Source: Strigamia acuminata
Taxonomy: Eukaryota; Arthropoda; Chilopoda; Geophilomorpha; Linotaeniidae
Length of the DNA: 60,000 bases
Direction of reading: 5' to 3'
Assembly: GCA_949358305.1 (NCBI GenBank)
Contig: OX442314.1
Coordinates: forward strand, 42,108,581-42,168,580
A program made the translations under genes and the position numbers. Positions 21,413-32,234 of the stretch are shown in pieces; the first letter of the stretch is position 1, and every line of letters begins with the position of its first letter. Below the pieces are notes generated by a model, which had not been told where the DNA came from, did not search any database, and was given only the letters and a program-made list of their open reading frames with translations.

Positions 21413-21667
21413 CTTCCCCCCAATTAACTTTTACAATTTTTTGTTTGTTTCTTAGTTAATTACAACAAGACCAGGTAATTTTCTTTTTTCAAATTTGACA
21501 TAGATATTTTTTAATATTCGTTATATAATAATAGATACATGCATTAAAAGAAAACATTGGTGATTAAATAATTAAATGAAAGGGATGTTCATGAAAATAA
21601 ACGTTTCTCGAAAAGACTTATTTTCGGAAACAACCAGATTTGTTTCTGTCTTCTGGCCTCAATCGGC

Positions 21668-24301
21668 CTACTCAGGTGTTTTAGGTGACAGTAAGTCCAT
21701 TGACATCATGTCCGTCTCGTCGGACAACGGATTTCCGCTCTCGTTAACATTGATGAACGGTTGTCCCGTATTCGGCCCAGATGATAGGCCGGGGTTGACG
21801 TGTATCCAAACACTTCGGATGAGTCGGGATAAGGCGTCATCTCCAAACGCCATTTCGTAAAATTCTTGCGGGTTGGACGGGCGTCGGCGAGCTCGGATCA
21901 GCCGTTGATGCAACATCCACGGCCTCTTCTTTCGTATCTTCCGCTCAAGCCAGTTGAAAACGTGGTGGCAAAGCTCCACATTGTGTTTGAGCAAAATCCT
22001 CGTATGCGGATGCATCTCGAGTCTTGGGTAAGTTCTTCGCAGCTTAATGTAGATTGGGCTGCTCTCTTGCTTCTTGGTTTCGGCAGCTCCGGCCGCCGGT
22101 TGAATCTGCATCTTCGGATCGTTTTTTCCGGGCGAAGGTGTGGGTGCACGAATAGGTGAATGCACGCTCCTTGGTGGTGTCGGCGGGTTGGGTGCCGCAG
22201 TTGACTCGTCTGGGCGTTTTACGTAACAAGATCGGCCCCCTGGCCGGAGGATCAATGCTCCGCGCGGTTTCGATCGAGTTTTGGGTCGCGCCCCTGAATC
22301 GGTGTTTTCAACGTGCGTAAAAAATGTGGTTGAACTTGGCGCTGCAGCTCGTCCTCGACTCGGTCCAGGTCTCGGATCGTCAAAATTTTCTATCTCCATA
22401 GGGACAGGACCACTGGACGGTTCAGTCGTGGTTTGGGCAACAGCTTGGCTTTCGATTGCGGCAGCAGTTGGCGTGTAAGTGGCCTCTGGCATCCTCCTTC
22501 TAAGCGTCTGATCCCTCGGCGGCATTCCTGCCGGTCGAATTGTTTTCAGCTCTTGCTGGAACGTGATTTTGCGCATGTCCCACTCGCGTCGGAGACGAAT
22601 GGCCGATGCGGCCGGGTTTTCTCCAATAACAGCGACTTGGCGCATCAATTCGCTGCACATGGTGGGCGGATCCAATTGGATGGACCGCCAACAATCTAGA
22701 AATTCAGGTTTAATAGCCATGGCGGCCGTTCTTAGGCACGTGGTGGCAGCGAAGCCTGGTCTCGGGCTGTCAAATACCCCGGGAAACAAAATTCTCCGAT
22801 AACTCGGCACAAGCTGTCGCTGTAACTCATTCAAACGCGGATCGTCGGGCCCCGTCGGCTCCATTCGGTTCAGCAAGCCGGCGACACGACGACTACCTTT
22901 CAAACTCTCGGTGACTTGAGCTATTTGGTATAAGTCCATGTCAGACAACTCAATCTCCTGAGTCTCTAACGGCGTTTCACAGCACCCCTGCCACATGGCG
23001 TCGTAATGCTGATCGAACTCCTTTTTCAGAACTTGGGATACCATCCCGAATTTTCTCGTGGGCAATCGAGGCTCTGGAAGACTCGGGTCTGGGTTTATGG
23101 AATCCGTGTACTCTCTACACTCTACAGGAATCGGCCCTTCGATTGGCCGGTGACTCGCCTGGTCATTCGATTTTTGTGTGTTTGGAAGGCTCTTCCATTC
23201 ACAGGCCGTGTTGTCGGCCATTGCAGGGGGCGAAATTCTGTAGCTTCGGTCTACGATGTGGACTTCCGCGGAACTTCCTCCCTCCAAGGCGGACACTGAC
23301 GTTGGCGTATTTAACATCAAAGTCTCATTGGATCCAATCGTTGGCTCTTCTGCATCGGGCGATTGGAAGCAGGCATCCCAGTCAGCTTGCTGTTGCTCTA
23401 ACGCTGCTTTCTTGCGAAGGGTGACTTGCATGGAATGCTCTTCCACTTCGCGATCCCATCGGCCAGGCAATTCATCGTCCTTGGGCGGTGGTGGCATCAG
23501 GGCCAAACGTTCGCGCTCTAGCTTTTCGCGGTTTTGTCGGCCTGCACGATGCTTGAGTCGGCCGTTGGCACGAAGCAAATCTGGTCTGGTTCCTGGGCGA
23601 GCGGCGTACGGATCCACTCCTCCAGGGTATCGGCAAGCCGCGTCCCATCGTGAAACTCTGGCTTCCAAAACATTATCAACGGCTCTTGAAGCCGTATTGC
23701 GGTGATTGCCACAGGTCATCTTGGCACGTGGTTCGTTTGATGCAACTGAATTTGACCGCTCTCGCTTATCATTGCGTTCTTGGTCGTGATACGCGTCTCT
23801 TTGACGTTCCCAGTCACGGAATCGGGCACGAGCGTGGCCGAAATGTCCGGCCATTCCCAGAATGTGCATCTCGTATTGTGAACTGGCGAGATCTGCTAAA
23901 TCGTAATGTTTATGTCGATCGGCCCACCAGGCCTGCTCTTCTTGTAGCTTTCGCATAACTTCATCCTTCCGGGCCTTGAGTTTCTCCCAAATGGCATCCA
24001 GATAGTCGTTCCTTTTGGCGTGTGCAATTCGGAAAAATCCGTAGAAGTCCGTGTCCTCCTCTGGCGTGGGAAAGAGCCAGCCAAAAAGCAATCTGGATCT
24101 CAACGGTGATGGCGGATCAATCCTTAGGTTCCAGGAAACGGGGTCGGCTACCATTAGCCGTCCACAAATTCGGCATCTACAGCCCCAGTGTGCGGCGATG
24201 GCATTTGAGAACTCTTGTCTCACATCCTCCCACGTCTGACCAAGTTGTCGTAAACGTCTGACTTCGGCGGATAATTCGCCTCTAAAGATTCCTGTTACCA
24301 T
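21668..24301 (-). CDS. Element A ORF3, 877 residues, unknown function
   Basis: A long uninterrupted frame from ATG at 24301 lies between integrase and the 3' LTR, where envelope genes sit in some Gypsy elements. It has no signal peptide or membrane segment, so it is not an envelope. The N-terminal 60 residues include GCRCRICG, a possible metal site. A charged, glutamine/arginine-rich coiled-coil-like part follows (about 110-320), then a proline-rich linker (about 640-760) and a basic C-terminal region. A candidate splice acceptor (TTTCTGTAG) lies about 48 bases before the ATG, so it may be made from a spliced RNA. An open frame of this length in an element whose pol is broken suggests selection until recently. 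No family is recognised. Confidence 0.7.
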   Translation of the reverse strand: MVTGIFRGELSAEVRRLRQLGQTWEDVRQEFSNAIAAHWGCRCRICGRLMVADPVSWNLRIDPPSPLRSRLLFGWLFPTPEEDTDFYGFFRIAHAKRNDYLDAIWEKLKARKDEVMRKLQEEQAWWADRHKHYDLADLASSQYEMHILGMAGHFGHARARFRDWERQRDAYHDQERNDKRERSNSVASNEPRAKMTCGNHRNTASRAVDNVLEARVSRWDAACRYPGGVDPYAARPGTRPDLLRANGRLKHRAGRQNREKLERERLALMPPPPKDDELPGRWDREVEEHSMQVTLRKKAALEQQQADWDACFQSPDAEEPTIGSNETLMLNTPTSVSALEGGSSAEVHIVDRSYRISPPAMADNTACEWKSLPNTQKSNDQASHRPIEGPIPVECREYTDSINPDPSLPEPRLPTRKFGMVSQVLKKEFDQHYDAMWQGCCETPLETQEIELSDMDLYQIAQVTESLKGSRRVAGLLNRMEPTGPDDPRLNELQRQLVPSYRRILFPGVFDSPRPGFAATTCLRTAAMAIKPEFLDCWRSIQLDPPTMCSELMRQVAVIGENPAASAIRLRREWDMRKITFQQELKTIRPAGMPPRDQTLRRRMPEATYTPTAAAIESQAVAQTTTEPSSGPVPMEIENFDDPRPGPSRGRAAAPSSTTFFTHVENTDSGARPKTRSKPRGALILRPGGRSCYVKRPDESTAAPNPPTPPRSVHSPIRAPTPSPGKNDPKMQIQPAAGAAETKKQESSPIYIKLRRTYPRLEMHPHTRILLKHNVELCHHVFNWLERKIRKKRPWMLHQRLIRARRRPSNPQEFYEMAFGDDALSRLIRSVWIHVNPGLSSGPNTGQPFINVNESGNPLSDETDMMSMDLLSPKTPE

Positions 24302-24621
24302 GGGTACGTAATCTGGTAACGCATACGGCTGATTAAGCGCCGTTAATATCTACAGAAATGTTTGAAAGTTTAATTATTAATTGGTAAATAATATTTTGTT
24401 TAAATATTTTTAGCAAAAGGTAATTGAGCGCTGTCGTCATGGCAACTCCCTCACAACGCCTACTAGCCGTCGGGCAAAGTCACATGATCATAAAAAATGG
24501 CGCCATTTGAAATTGGTTAAGTGATTTTTTGAACTGACAAAGTTTGGTTTAAATTTTCTCGGCCTTTTTAGCCAACTTTTGTGATAGAAAAGTGGAACGT
24601 AACTACGTGAAATTCAACGAG

Positions 24622-24936
24622 CTATTCGTTTAAAATACTTTCAACACGATCTGACTCAGTTTTTACGAACTTTCGGTATTTTTCGAGTGTACGACGCGCT
24701 TGGTTATACACACGCTTGTCAGCCGATTTTAACATTTCAACGGCTTTTTTAATTTTCTCAATGGCGATATTCACCTGATTTTGCAGATCGAAATCTTCAT
24801 TTAACATTTCGTCGGGCGGATTCATCACGAGATTTCTTTCGGGCTCTGAATCCGAATCGATGTTGGGCGGTCCTTCGCCACCTTCGGCCATGATTCTGTG
24901 AATGGGCCGTTTGTTTTCCGTGAAAAATCTAATCAT
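24622..24936 (-). CDS. Element A ORF2, small acidic/helical protein
   Basis: The frame opens at ATG 24936 (104 residues); a second ATG at 24891 (89 residues) follows directly after the splice acceptor CATTCACAG and is the likelier start on a spliced RNA. The N-terminal part is acidic (DSDSEPE). The rest is lysine-rich and predicted helical (IAIEKIKKAVEMLKSADKR). No domain is recognised. It lies between pol and ORF3. Confidence 0.55.
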   Translation of the reverse strand: MIRFFTENKRPIHRIMAEGGEGPPNIDSDSEPERNLVMNPPDEMLNEDFDLQNQVNIAIEKIKKAVEMLKSADKRVYNQARRTLEKYRKFVKTESDRVESILNE

Positions 24937-25104
24937 TTCAAACTAACTGTTTCACTTACGAAGTTGAATCTATTCTTTTTCTTCGCTAATCGGCGGATCG
25001 TCCCAATCAGTGTGTTGTCGGAGTGGTTTCACTTTGGAAAGTAACAAATTTTTGCAAAGTCCCCCAACCTGATACTGATTGGTCGCCGTATGAACTACGT
25101 CATT

Positions 25105-25830
25105 TTAATTACTATTTTTAGAATGATGTGACATCATTATGTCTCCATCACTCACTAGAGTACTGTCTTGTCGTCCGCGTTCTGCGCAGAATCGACTAGT
25201 TACTCTCTGTTTTGGTGATTTCCGGCTTCTCAAGTTATATTTTTTAGCCGTTTTTTCAGTATTTTTGTCACCATCTGAATTTTTTGGTACTACTGGGTGT
25301 AGCATGGATCTGCGCCTTGCTTTTTTCGGCTTTGTGGCCGGTTCCAACGTGGTTTGTAGATCATCCTGGGCTATTTGAATGTTTTCAAAACTAATCGCCA
25401 CGTGTTCAACTTCGTCATCGGAATTTGGCAGCGACGGTAAAGTTTTTACTTCGTCTTCAAATAATGTATTAATTTTATTTTCAGTGGGTTGTCCCACCAC
25501 CTCTCCCCTCCGCCAAATTTCCTGAGTAAATTGAGGGAAATATGGTGTAAGTTCGGATGCGTGGATAGACGGGAATTTTGCATTATCTTCTAGGCGTTTT
25601 AACTCGAAGGCATTGCCTTGATGTGCACGAATAATTGCAAAAGGTCCAGTTCGGCGATCAGCGATTCCTGCCGAAATTCCTTTAACAGCGCTGGATAATA
25701 CATGGGAATTTTTCCAGACTAAGTCGTTCACTTTGAAATTATCGAATTTCTTCTCTGATTGGTGATCTTGCACTCTTTTTTGTAGATCAAATACATGTGA
25801 CATCATGTGCTGATATGTGCTTGCGAGCAC
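25105..25830 (-). pseudogene. Element A pol, detached C-terminal part
   Basis: This frame continues the integrase C-terminal region of element A: a segment of the kind VNDLVWKNSH followed by GPFAIIRAHQGNAFELKRL matches the post-catalytic domain of Gypsy integrases, then an acidic and basic tail. It is separated from the main pol frame by two frame changes between about 25840 and 26010. The intervening bases also read as pol in a third frame. Confidence 0.75.
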
Positions 25831-25985
25831 TTTCTCCAGTTGATGAAATATAAATATGAGGATTTTTTGGGTCTACAACAAGAACTTCATCTGGCAAGCG
25901 CGGATCCCACGGCACTCTCAATTCTCTGCCGAAATTTAAATAAGCCGGTGAGAATTCTCTTCCGGCTGCAACCGTAGTTCGCAGA

Positions 25986-28900
25986 CTAAAGGCGAATTCT
26001 CTTTAAATATTCATCCCAACGGGTGTGAACATCAGTGTATAAAGCAATCAAATATTTAATATCTCTGTTGGTTCTTTCAACAGGATTCGCCTGAGGATGG
26101 TACGGCGAAGTATAAGCCGGTAACATTTTGAATTTCTCGCAAAACTTCTGGTATATTTGCGATCTAAATTGCGAGCCATTATCAGACAGTATTTTGCGTG
26201 GAAAGCCAAATTGCAGTGATAAATTATAAATACAATCAGCTATTTTAGCCGAAGTTGGTTTTGACATTGGCCGCATCTCTGGCCATTTTGTAGCGACATC
26301 GATTATAACGAGTATGTGAGTGTTACCTCGTGGAGTTTTTGGTTTTGGCCCCATGAGATCAGCACTCAAGCAATCAAAGGGAGCATACGGACCCATTTGA
26401 GCTGCTTCAATTTCTAATTTTTGCCTTGGCTTGCAAGCCTGGCAGCGTTGACAATGTTTGATAAAGCGAGTAATATCTCGTTTCATCGTCGGCCATGCGT
26501 AGATTCTTTTAGCTCGATACATCGTTCGAGTAATACCACTGTGTCCTGACAACGGGTGTCCGTGAGCTGTCCAGATGACTCTGTAAACGAGATTCTCCGG
26601 TACAACGACTTTCAACGCTCTTCCGTTTTCTCCTAACTCATCGGTTAGAGTCGGATGGAATTTTAGAAGTAAATCTTCTTCAATTAGATAAGCGGACGCC
26701 TTTCGTTTAAAACGTCTCTTGCTCATCGCGTGCTTAAGTTCAGGAGGGTAACAGCCATTGAGCAGGAAATTTCGAATTTTTTGGCATTCTTTATCTTGTT
26801 TTTGCCCAACAATAATTTCTTCTCTTGTAGGCGGCTCACATTCTAATTTCTTCACAACGTTGGCTGCAAAAGTGTGGACGAGGACATTTGATGACGGGAA
26901 TTCAAACTCTTGAGTCATCATGAGATGAATTTTTTCATTGGATTCCACATTAGGAGGATCATAAGCATGCGACCAAAAATTGATTATTCTCTCGTCTTCA
27001 ATAACTTCCGATGTGGGAAGCTGATTTGGTCCCCCCAGCTTCCAGTGTCGATATGGCGATGGACAATACGCCAGTAAATCGTCATCTTCACCGTCTACGT
27101 TATCTTCTTCGGGCGTGCAGACAGGAGCTCGAGACAAAGCATCGGCCAATACGTTTAACGGCCCTTTAATATACTGGATTTCAAATGTATACGCCATTAA
27201 TTCGAGTTGCCACCGCGCTAGACGTCCTGCCGGTTCTTCCAGAGACATTAGCCATTTCAAGGCCTGATGATCCGTTTGAACGGTGAATTTAGTAAATTCG
27301 ATGTAAGGGCGATATTTTCTCAGCGCCCAAACAACGGCCAAACACTCTAATTCAGTAGCCGTGTAATTTACTTCAGCCGGCTGCAAGCTACGGCTTGAAT
27401 AAACGCAAGGTAGTTCTTCTTGTCCACCTTTTTCAGGTTGGATTTGCATTAATGCGGCGCCCAATCCTTGACGACTGGCGTCCGTATGAATTATGAAAGG
27501 TTGATACAGATCGGGCATGGCCATTGTTCCTGAATCAGTGAGGGCTTTTTTAATTTTTTCAAAAGCCTCTTGATGACTGGGTTGCCAATTGAAATCCATA
27601 TCCTTTTTCAATAAAGGCCTCAATGGTTCTGCCATGACTGATAAATTTTTTAGAAGTCGATGGAAAAAGTTAACCATCCCCAAAAAACGTTGAAGTTCTT
27701 TTAAATTGGTTGGGGTTGGAAATTTCGTAATTGCATCCAACTTCTTGGGGTCAACGGCGAGTCCGCCGGTTCCTAATTTGTACCCAAGAAAAATCAATTC
27801 TTTTCTACAGAATTTCGACTTATCCGGGTTGACACACAAATTAGCTTGTTCTAATTTTCCTAAAATTTTGTCGACATTGATTAAATGCTCTTCATATGTC
27901 TTTGAAACAGTTATGATATCGTCCAGGTACGCCCAAGCTTGTCGCCTATACATTTCGTCGAGGACTTTCTCAATTAAACGTTGGAAACTAGTCGGCGCAT
28001 TTTTCAGTCCAAATGCCATAACTAAAAACATCAATCGGCCTATAGGGCTCCAAAAAGCCGTTTTCGGCTGTGCAGACGGGGTTAAACCTATCTGCCAATA
28101 GCCTTTTGTCAAGTCGATTGTGGTAACCCACTCAAATGAACCGATTTCTCTCAAAATTTCCTCGATCGTCGGCATCTGAGGAGGATCATATTCTGTATGT
28201 TCGTTTAATGGCCGATAATCTACACAGAGGCGTGGTTCGGCCCCCGGTTTGACCACTAAAACAATTCGCATGGCATAATCTCCAGTGGCAGGCACAGCAA
28301 TTCCCTTGTCTACCATATCCTGACAGATTTGCCGAATTATTTCCCTTTTCTGAGGGTTATAACTTTTAAATGGTACCCTTATAGGTTTATCAGTTGTCAG
28401 CTTGATATCGTGCTGCACTATGTGTGTACGTCCAGGAACTCTTGATAGAATTCTCTGGCGTCGCTTTAATACTTCCGCCAATGAGAGTCCTTGCTCCAAT
28501 GTCAGATTGGCATCATTCACCATTTTGGTGATATCATCTCCCATTTTCAGAGTAGCTGCGCCAGCCAAAATTCCTTCATGACATACAAATGTAGCATTGT
28601 CTGGCGGTAATTCTTCAATTTTGGTTTTATATCTGTCCAAAACTGACTGCGGTATATATGGTAAAGTTTCGATCAATGGAGTAATAAAATTCCATGACAT
28701 CGTTTTTGGATTCGGCTGTATACTTAGCCGCTTCATGAAATCATTTCCCAATAAAATCATCGGGAAACGGTGTTCAATAACTATGAAAGGATGCACAAGG
28801 ACTCCATGTGTCCATCGAAATGACAGCAACAGGGTCCCGACTGGTTGAATATCTTTGCCAGCCGTTCCGATACAGAGACCTGGTGAGATATACTGTAATT

Positions 28901-29534
28901 CTTTTTCCAATTTCAGATTTTCCATTACTGAAGCCGCCATAAAGCTTCTATTGGCCCCAGAATCTAACAATCCAGTAATTGGTCCTTTCATGGTTTGTAG
29001 TTGTATTTTCGGAATTCCCGTAAAATCTTCCATGTTCAAATTGCAGGTGACTCTACGTATCCGATGTTCTAATGCAGGATAATCAATAGGTAGTTCGTCC
29101 ATTTCATCGTTATATGATAGAACGACTTTTTCCATAGCTCTAGTCATTTCTTCAATTTCATCGACCTCTTTCGACCTGGGACGGAATTTTTCCCAAAGTT
29201 TATCCATCCAGTTTTTACTTGGTTTGGGGTAACATTGTAGTGCTTTCCTGACGTGATATTGAAAGTATCGTTTGTCGGCCGTTTTTTCGGCCAAAACTTC
29301 GTTAAGTTTTGTAAGGTCAACCTTAGGAAATCTCAGGTCACATGGTTTAAACTGAGCTATCATCAAATGTTTTTTATCTACTGAATCCCAGTAGTCTAAA
29401 TAGTTTTTATCCAATGGTTCATGGTAATCATGGGTTACTTCAATTTTGGGACAAACGTCGACGCCTATCTCCTTAATTGTTTCCGAGGCAACTGGCGCGA
29501 GTTTCAGCGTATTCGCTGCCAAACCCGCGCTCAC
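25986..29534 (-). pseudogene. Element A pol (PR-RT-RNaseH-IN), frameshifted at the 3' end
   Basis: The frame encodes an aspartic protease (LLDSGA near residue 190), reverse transcriptase (YLDDII near 535), RNase H (HTDAS near 680) and integrase with an HHCC zinc site (about 990-1035) and its D, D and E residues (SADLMGP, SDNGSQF, VERTNR). It stops early at 25986, inside the integrase C-terminal part, because of a frame change. It has no ATG of its own; it overlaps the end of gag in the -1 frame and is entered by frameshifting. Confidence 0.9.
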
Positions 29535-31129
29535 AAGTTTTTTCGAATCATTTCGCCCAACTTGCTGACAAGATTTTCTATCTCGGCGGCTGCTGGACTT
29601 CTATCAGGACACTGATTTGACCAATGCCCCAACTTTCCACATCTATGGCACGGATCGGTTTCCGGTGACTTGCGCCTAGGACTGTTTCCTGAAGTGGGCG
29701 ACTTTGAACGAGGTTCTACGGCTTTTTTATCTATAGCCGATTCCTTTTCAGTATCCGGAATCACTTCGGGCTTGATGGGTAGCGGTAAAGGTGATTTTGA
29801 TCGAGCATCTGTATTAAGGTTTGCTGTATTAAAAGTAACGTTTTTTCCAACCATTTTTGGTCTGAATTTATTCTCAGTGACATGCTTCGCGAGTAATACA
29901 ATAGCATTCTCAACTAAAGGGTCTAGCCCTGGGTCGTCTTCTTCAACTGCATCTGCGTCGTCTCCTGACAAGGCAAGGTTCGCGTAAGCTCGAGAATTTT
30001 TGGGTAGTTTGTGGGGGTTCGGAGGTCCGGCACTTGAAGTTTTATCCGTCTTCTCCGCAAAGTAATCCCCTCGATCTCGGGGTTGCATTAAAGGAGCTTG
30101 TCCAAGCCTAGCTTCTTTCACATATTCTTTAATGCGTAACTGCCGTTTTTTAATAGCTGCAGTCTCCTCCGGAGTCAAATATTCATTATACTTTTCTTCG
30201 ATTCTCAGGTCATTATCCCTTAAAAATTGGGAGAGTTCTTTGAATGATCCGACCGGCGGTGCATCAACATTTTGCAGAATACTTCGGGAATATGGTGTCA
30301 TCGCCTTTCGAAATTTTCTGTCCACATCATGGTCAGTAGATGGCGTTGGTAATGATGACAACAAATCTTCGGTTCGGCGGAGATAGGAACGAATGTCTTC
30401 TCCCGCTGATTGAGCTAAATTGTCCCATAATTGATAAATGTCTTCAGTGGGTTCAGCGTATTCTCGCATGAACGCTTCTACAAATTGATTCCAGTGCACG
30501 AATTCTCGTTCAACGAACCAATTTTCGGCGCGTGCCACCAATGATTTTGGGACTAACTTCTCCAAAGTATCTTGAGGTGTTATACCATTTAATCGAGCCA
30601 TTCTTGTAATTTCTTCCAAAAAGGTTGATCCCATTTGGAATTCTCCATTAAAACGATCAGGGACTAATCGATCCCATCGAATTGTTTTCACATCGGCAAT
30701 TTTATGCCGCCACTTATCAGTGGTGTATTTTGCAATTTTGCGCTTCAAGTCGAATTTACGTAACTCTGCCAGTCGTGTGGTTCGACTTGCTGACTGCGCT
30801 TGTTTTTGAAACATCGCGTCGATCTGTTCAGCGGTGTAATAACGTTCGTCGCTTGACTGAGATCTTCTTGATCTCGTCCTTGAACGACTCTTTCGCTCTT
30901 TCCGCGTCTCGGATCGAGTAGATTTTTCGCCTTCCGAAAGGGATTCGTCTTTCGATCCTCGTGGTGGAGGTACATCGTCATGGTTCCGACGTTCATCCCC
31001 CTTGTCACGATCTTCGGGATCTGGAGACGCACTTCGACTTCCAGGTTGGTCGTAATTATCGTAATTATCGTTGGACCGATGCGAATCGTTTTGTATCTTC
31101 ATACGATTTCTCTCATCCATCATGGTCAT
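29531..31129 (-). CDS. Element A gag (capsid and nucleocapsid)
   Basis: The frame starts at ATG 31129 and has 532 residues: a serine/arginine-rich start, a capsid-like region around residues 130-330 (WFVEREFVHWNQFVEAF, LRRTEDLLSS), and one CCHC zinc knuckle near the C-terminus (CHRCGKLGHWSNQC), which binds genomic RNA. It would assemble the intracellular particle. The frame is continuous upstream except for a single TAA that separates it from the N-terminal ORF at 31181-32143. Confidence 0.9.
   Translation of the reverse strand: MTMMDERNRMKIQNDSHRSNDNYDNYDQPGSRSASPDPEDRDKGDERRNHDDVPPPRGSKDESLSEGEKSTRSETRKERKSRSRTRSRRSQSSDERYYTAEQIDAMFQKQAQSASRTTRLAELRKFDLKRKIAKYTTDKWRHKIADVKTIRWDRLVPDRFNGEFQMGSTFLEEITRMARLNGITPQDTLEKLVPKSLVARAENWFVEREFVHWNQFVEAFMREYAEPTEDIYQLWDNLAQSAGEDIRSYLRRTEDLLSSLPTPSTDHDVDRKFRKAMTPYSRSILQNVDAPPVGSFKELSQFLRDNDLRIEEKYNEYLTPEETAAIKKRQLRIKEYVKEARLGQAPLMQPRDRGDYFAEKTDKTSSAGPPNPHKLPKNSRAYANLALSGDDADAVEEDDPGLDPLVENAIVLLAKHVTENKFRPKMVGKNVTFNTANLNTDARSKSPLPLPIKPEVIPDTEKESAIDKKAVEPRSKSPTSGNSPRRKSPETDPCHRCGKLGHWSNQCPDRSPAAAEIENLVSKLGEMIRKNL
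29537..29543 (-). promoter_or_regulatory. -1 ribosomal frameshift heptamer (A AAA AAC)
   Basis: Read on the minus strand, the gag codons CGA AAA AAC TTG TGA contain the canonical slippery heptamer A AAA AAC in the right phase, two codons before the gag stop. A -1 slip there enters exactly the pol frame. This fixes how pol is expressed. A downstream pseudoknot was not searched for. Confidence 0.8.
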
Positions 31130-31180
31130 GAGTTTGTTGCTATTAGCGAAAATTTCGGCATCTGAAGCGCCGTTCTTTTT

Positions 31181-32143
31181 TTATGTAGGCCCCTCAGCAT
31201 TGGAACATCTTCTTTTGCGCGACTGTCGCTCATCTTCACTTGATGATTGAGACGATTCGTCATTTGCAGAGTCTCCTAGCCGCACGACTTTCTTTTTCAC
31301 CTTGGCGGCAGGACCTTTCTGTTTTGAGGCAAATTCAGCAACACGTATTCGTTCTTGTTCCTCCTCAAATTCTTCTTGTTCTTTCAGCAATTTGGCTCGC
31401 CGCAGCTCATCTTCAGTTTCTTGAGCTTTTTTGTCGGCGGCTGCCATTTGTCTACGGAGTTCTTCATTAGATGATTCCTGTTGTTTTATGGAATCCCAAG
31501 CAATCTTCTGTTCTCTATTAAAGACTTCATTCTCTTTTTTAGACAAATGTTTCTTTCGAGCATCGAATTCCATGCGTTGGCGCTCCAGTTCGTCCGATTG
31601 TTTTTTCAGCTTTTCTTCACTGTGACGGTACTGAGCGTTTATCTCTCGCAAAGCTTGATTCGATTTTTCAGCAGCTTCCTTGGCTTGAGACTCTAAGTTC
31701 ATTTTTCGAGTAACAGCAGCCATCTGCTCGTTCATGTGGTCAACCAGGCGTTTTCTTTCATGATTGGACATGGCTTCGTAAATTTCCATAATCGTCATTT
31801 GGTCAGTCACTTGAGCCCCCTGGAGAACTGCTCGATCCAGAAGTTCCTTGTAACCCACCGGTTGCGTATCAGGAATCTCAATGTTGTCCAAATCCATGGA
31901 AGAATCACCCCAGTTCGTTGGTCCAGCGGAAATCGCTTCTTCGCGTTCTTCACCGCCTGTTCCAACTTCCTTAGTCGTGGCCCCCTCGGCGGCAACAGCT
32001 TCAATAGTTTCGGCTAAATGTTGAGCCGTTAGACTATTACGTGCCGTTCGAGGACGACCCGATCTACGGCGCTTAGCGCCCGTTTTTGTACGAGTCTGTA
32101 CTCCTTCATCATCAATAGGAATTTCTCCTTCTGAGTTAGACAT
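31181..32143 (-). CDS. Element A N-terminal gag ORF (coiled coil)
   Basis: From ATG 32143, 320 residues: a basic start (AKRRRSGRPR), a helical segment, then a long charged coiled coil (about residues 150-280) and a basic tail. The segment LLDRAVLQ...MTIMEIYEA...LVDHMNE resembles the N-terminal part of gag in element B (LLDQAMLE...MTTYEVWED...VADHLVE). This suggests it is the first part of one gag protein cut by an in-frame TAA at 31181-31183. The downstream gag ATG is in the same frame 54 bases later. Readthrough or a recent nonsense change are both possible. Confidence 0.75.
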   Translation of the reverse strand: MSNSEGEIPIDDEGVQTRTKTGAKRRRSGRPRTARNSLTAQHLAETIEAVAAEGATTKEVGTGGEEREEAISAGPTNWGDSSMDLDNIEIPDTQPVGYKELLDRAVLQGAQVTDQMTIMEIYEAMSNHERKRLVDHMNEQMAAVTRKMNLESQAKEAAEKSNQALREINAQYRHSEEKLKKQSDELERQRMEFDARKKHLSKKENEVFNREQKIAWDSIKQQESSNEELRRQMAAADKKAQETEDELRRAKLLKEQEEFEEEQERIRVAEFASKQKGPAAKVKKKVVRLGDSANDESSQSSSEDERQSRKRRCSNAEGPT

Positions 32144-32215
32144 ACTGAATTAGACAGATAAGAGAGAAAGATGATAGGAAAGTAGGAATAAATTCTAATT
32201 TTAAACAATTGGTTA

Positions 32216-32234
32216 TCCCGGACGGGCCCCCAAG
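32216..32234 (-). other. Primer binding site of element A
   Basis: Next to the inner end of the 5' LTR the minus strand reads TGGGGGCCCGTCCGGGAT, one base different from the tRNA-Pro primer site known from murine leukaemia virus. Only a short spacer separates it from the LTR. It shows that a proline tRNA primes minus-strand synthesis. Confidence 0.75.

Noticed and set aside
21668-24301. Envelope gene at the env position of element A
   Set aside because: No signal peptide, membrane segment or cysteine pattern of an envelope is visible in the 877 residues.
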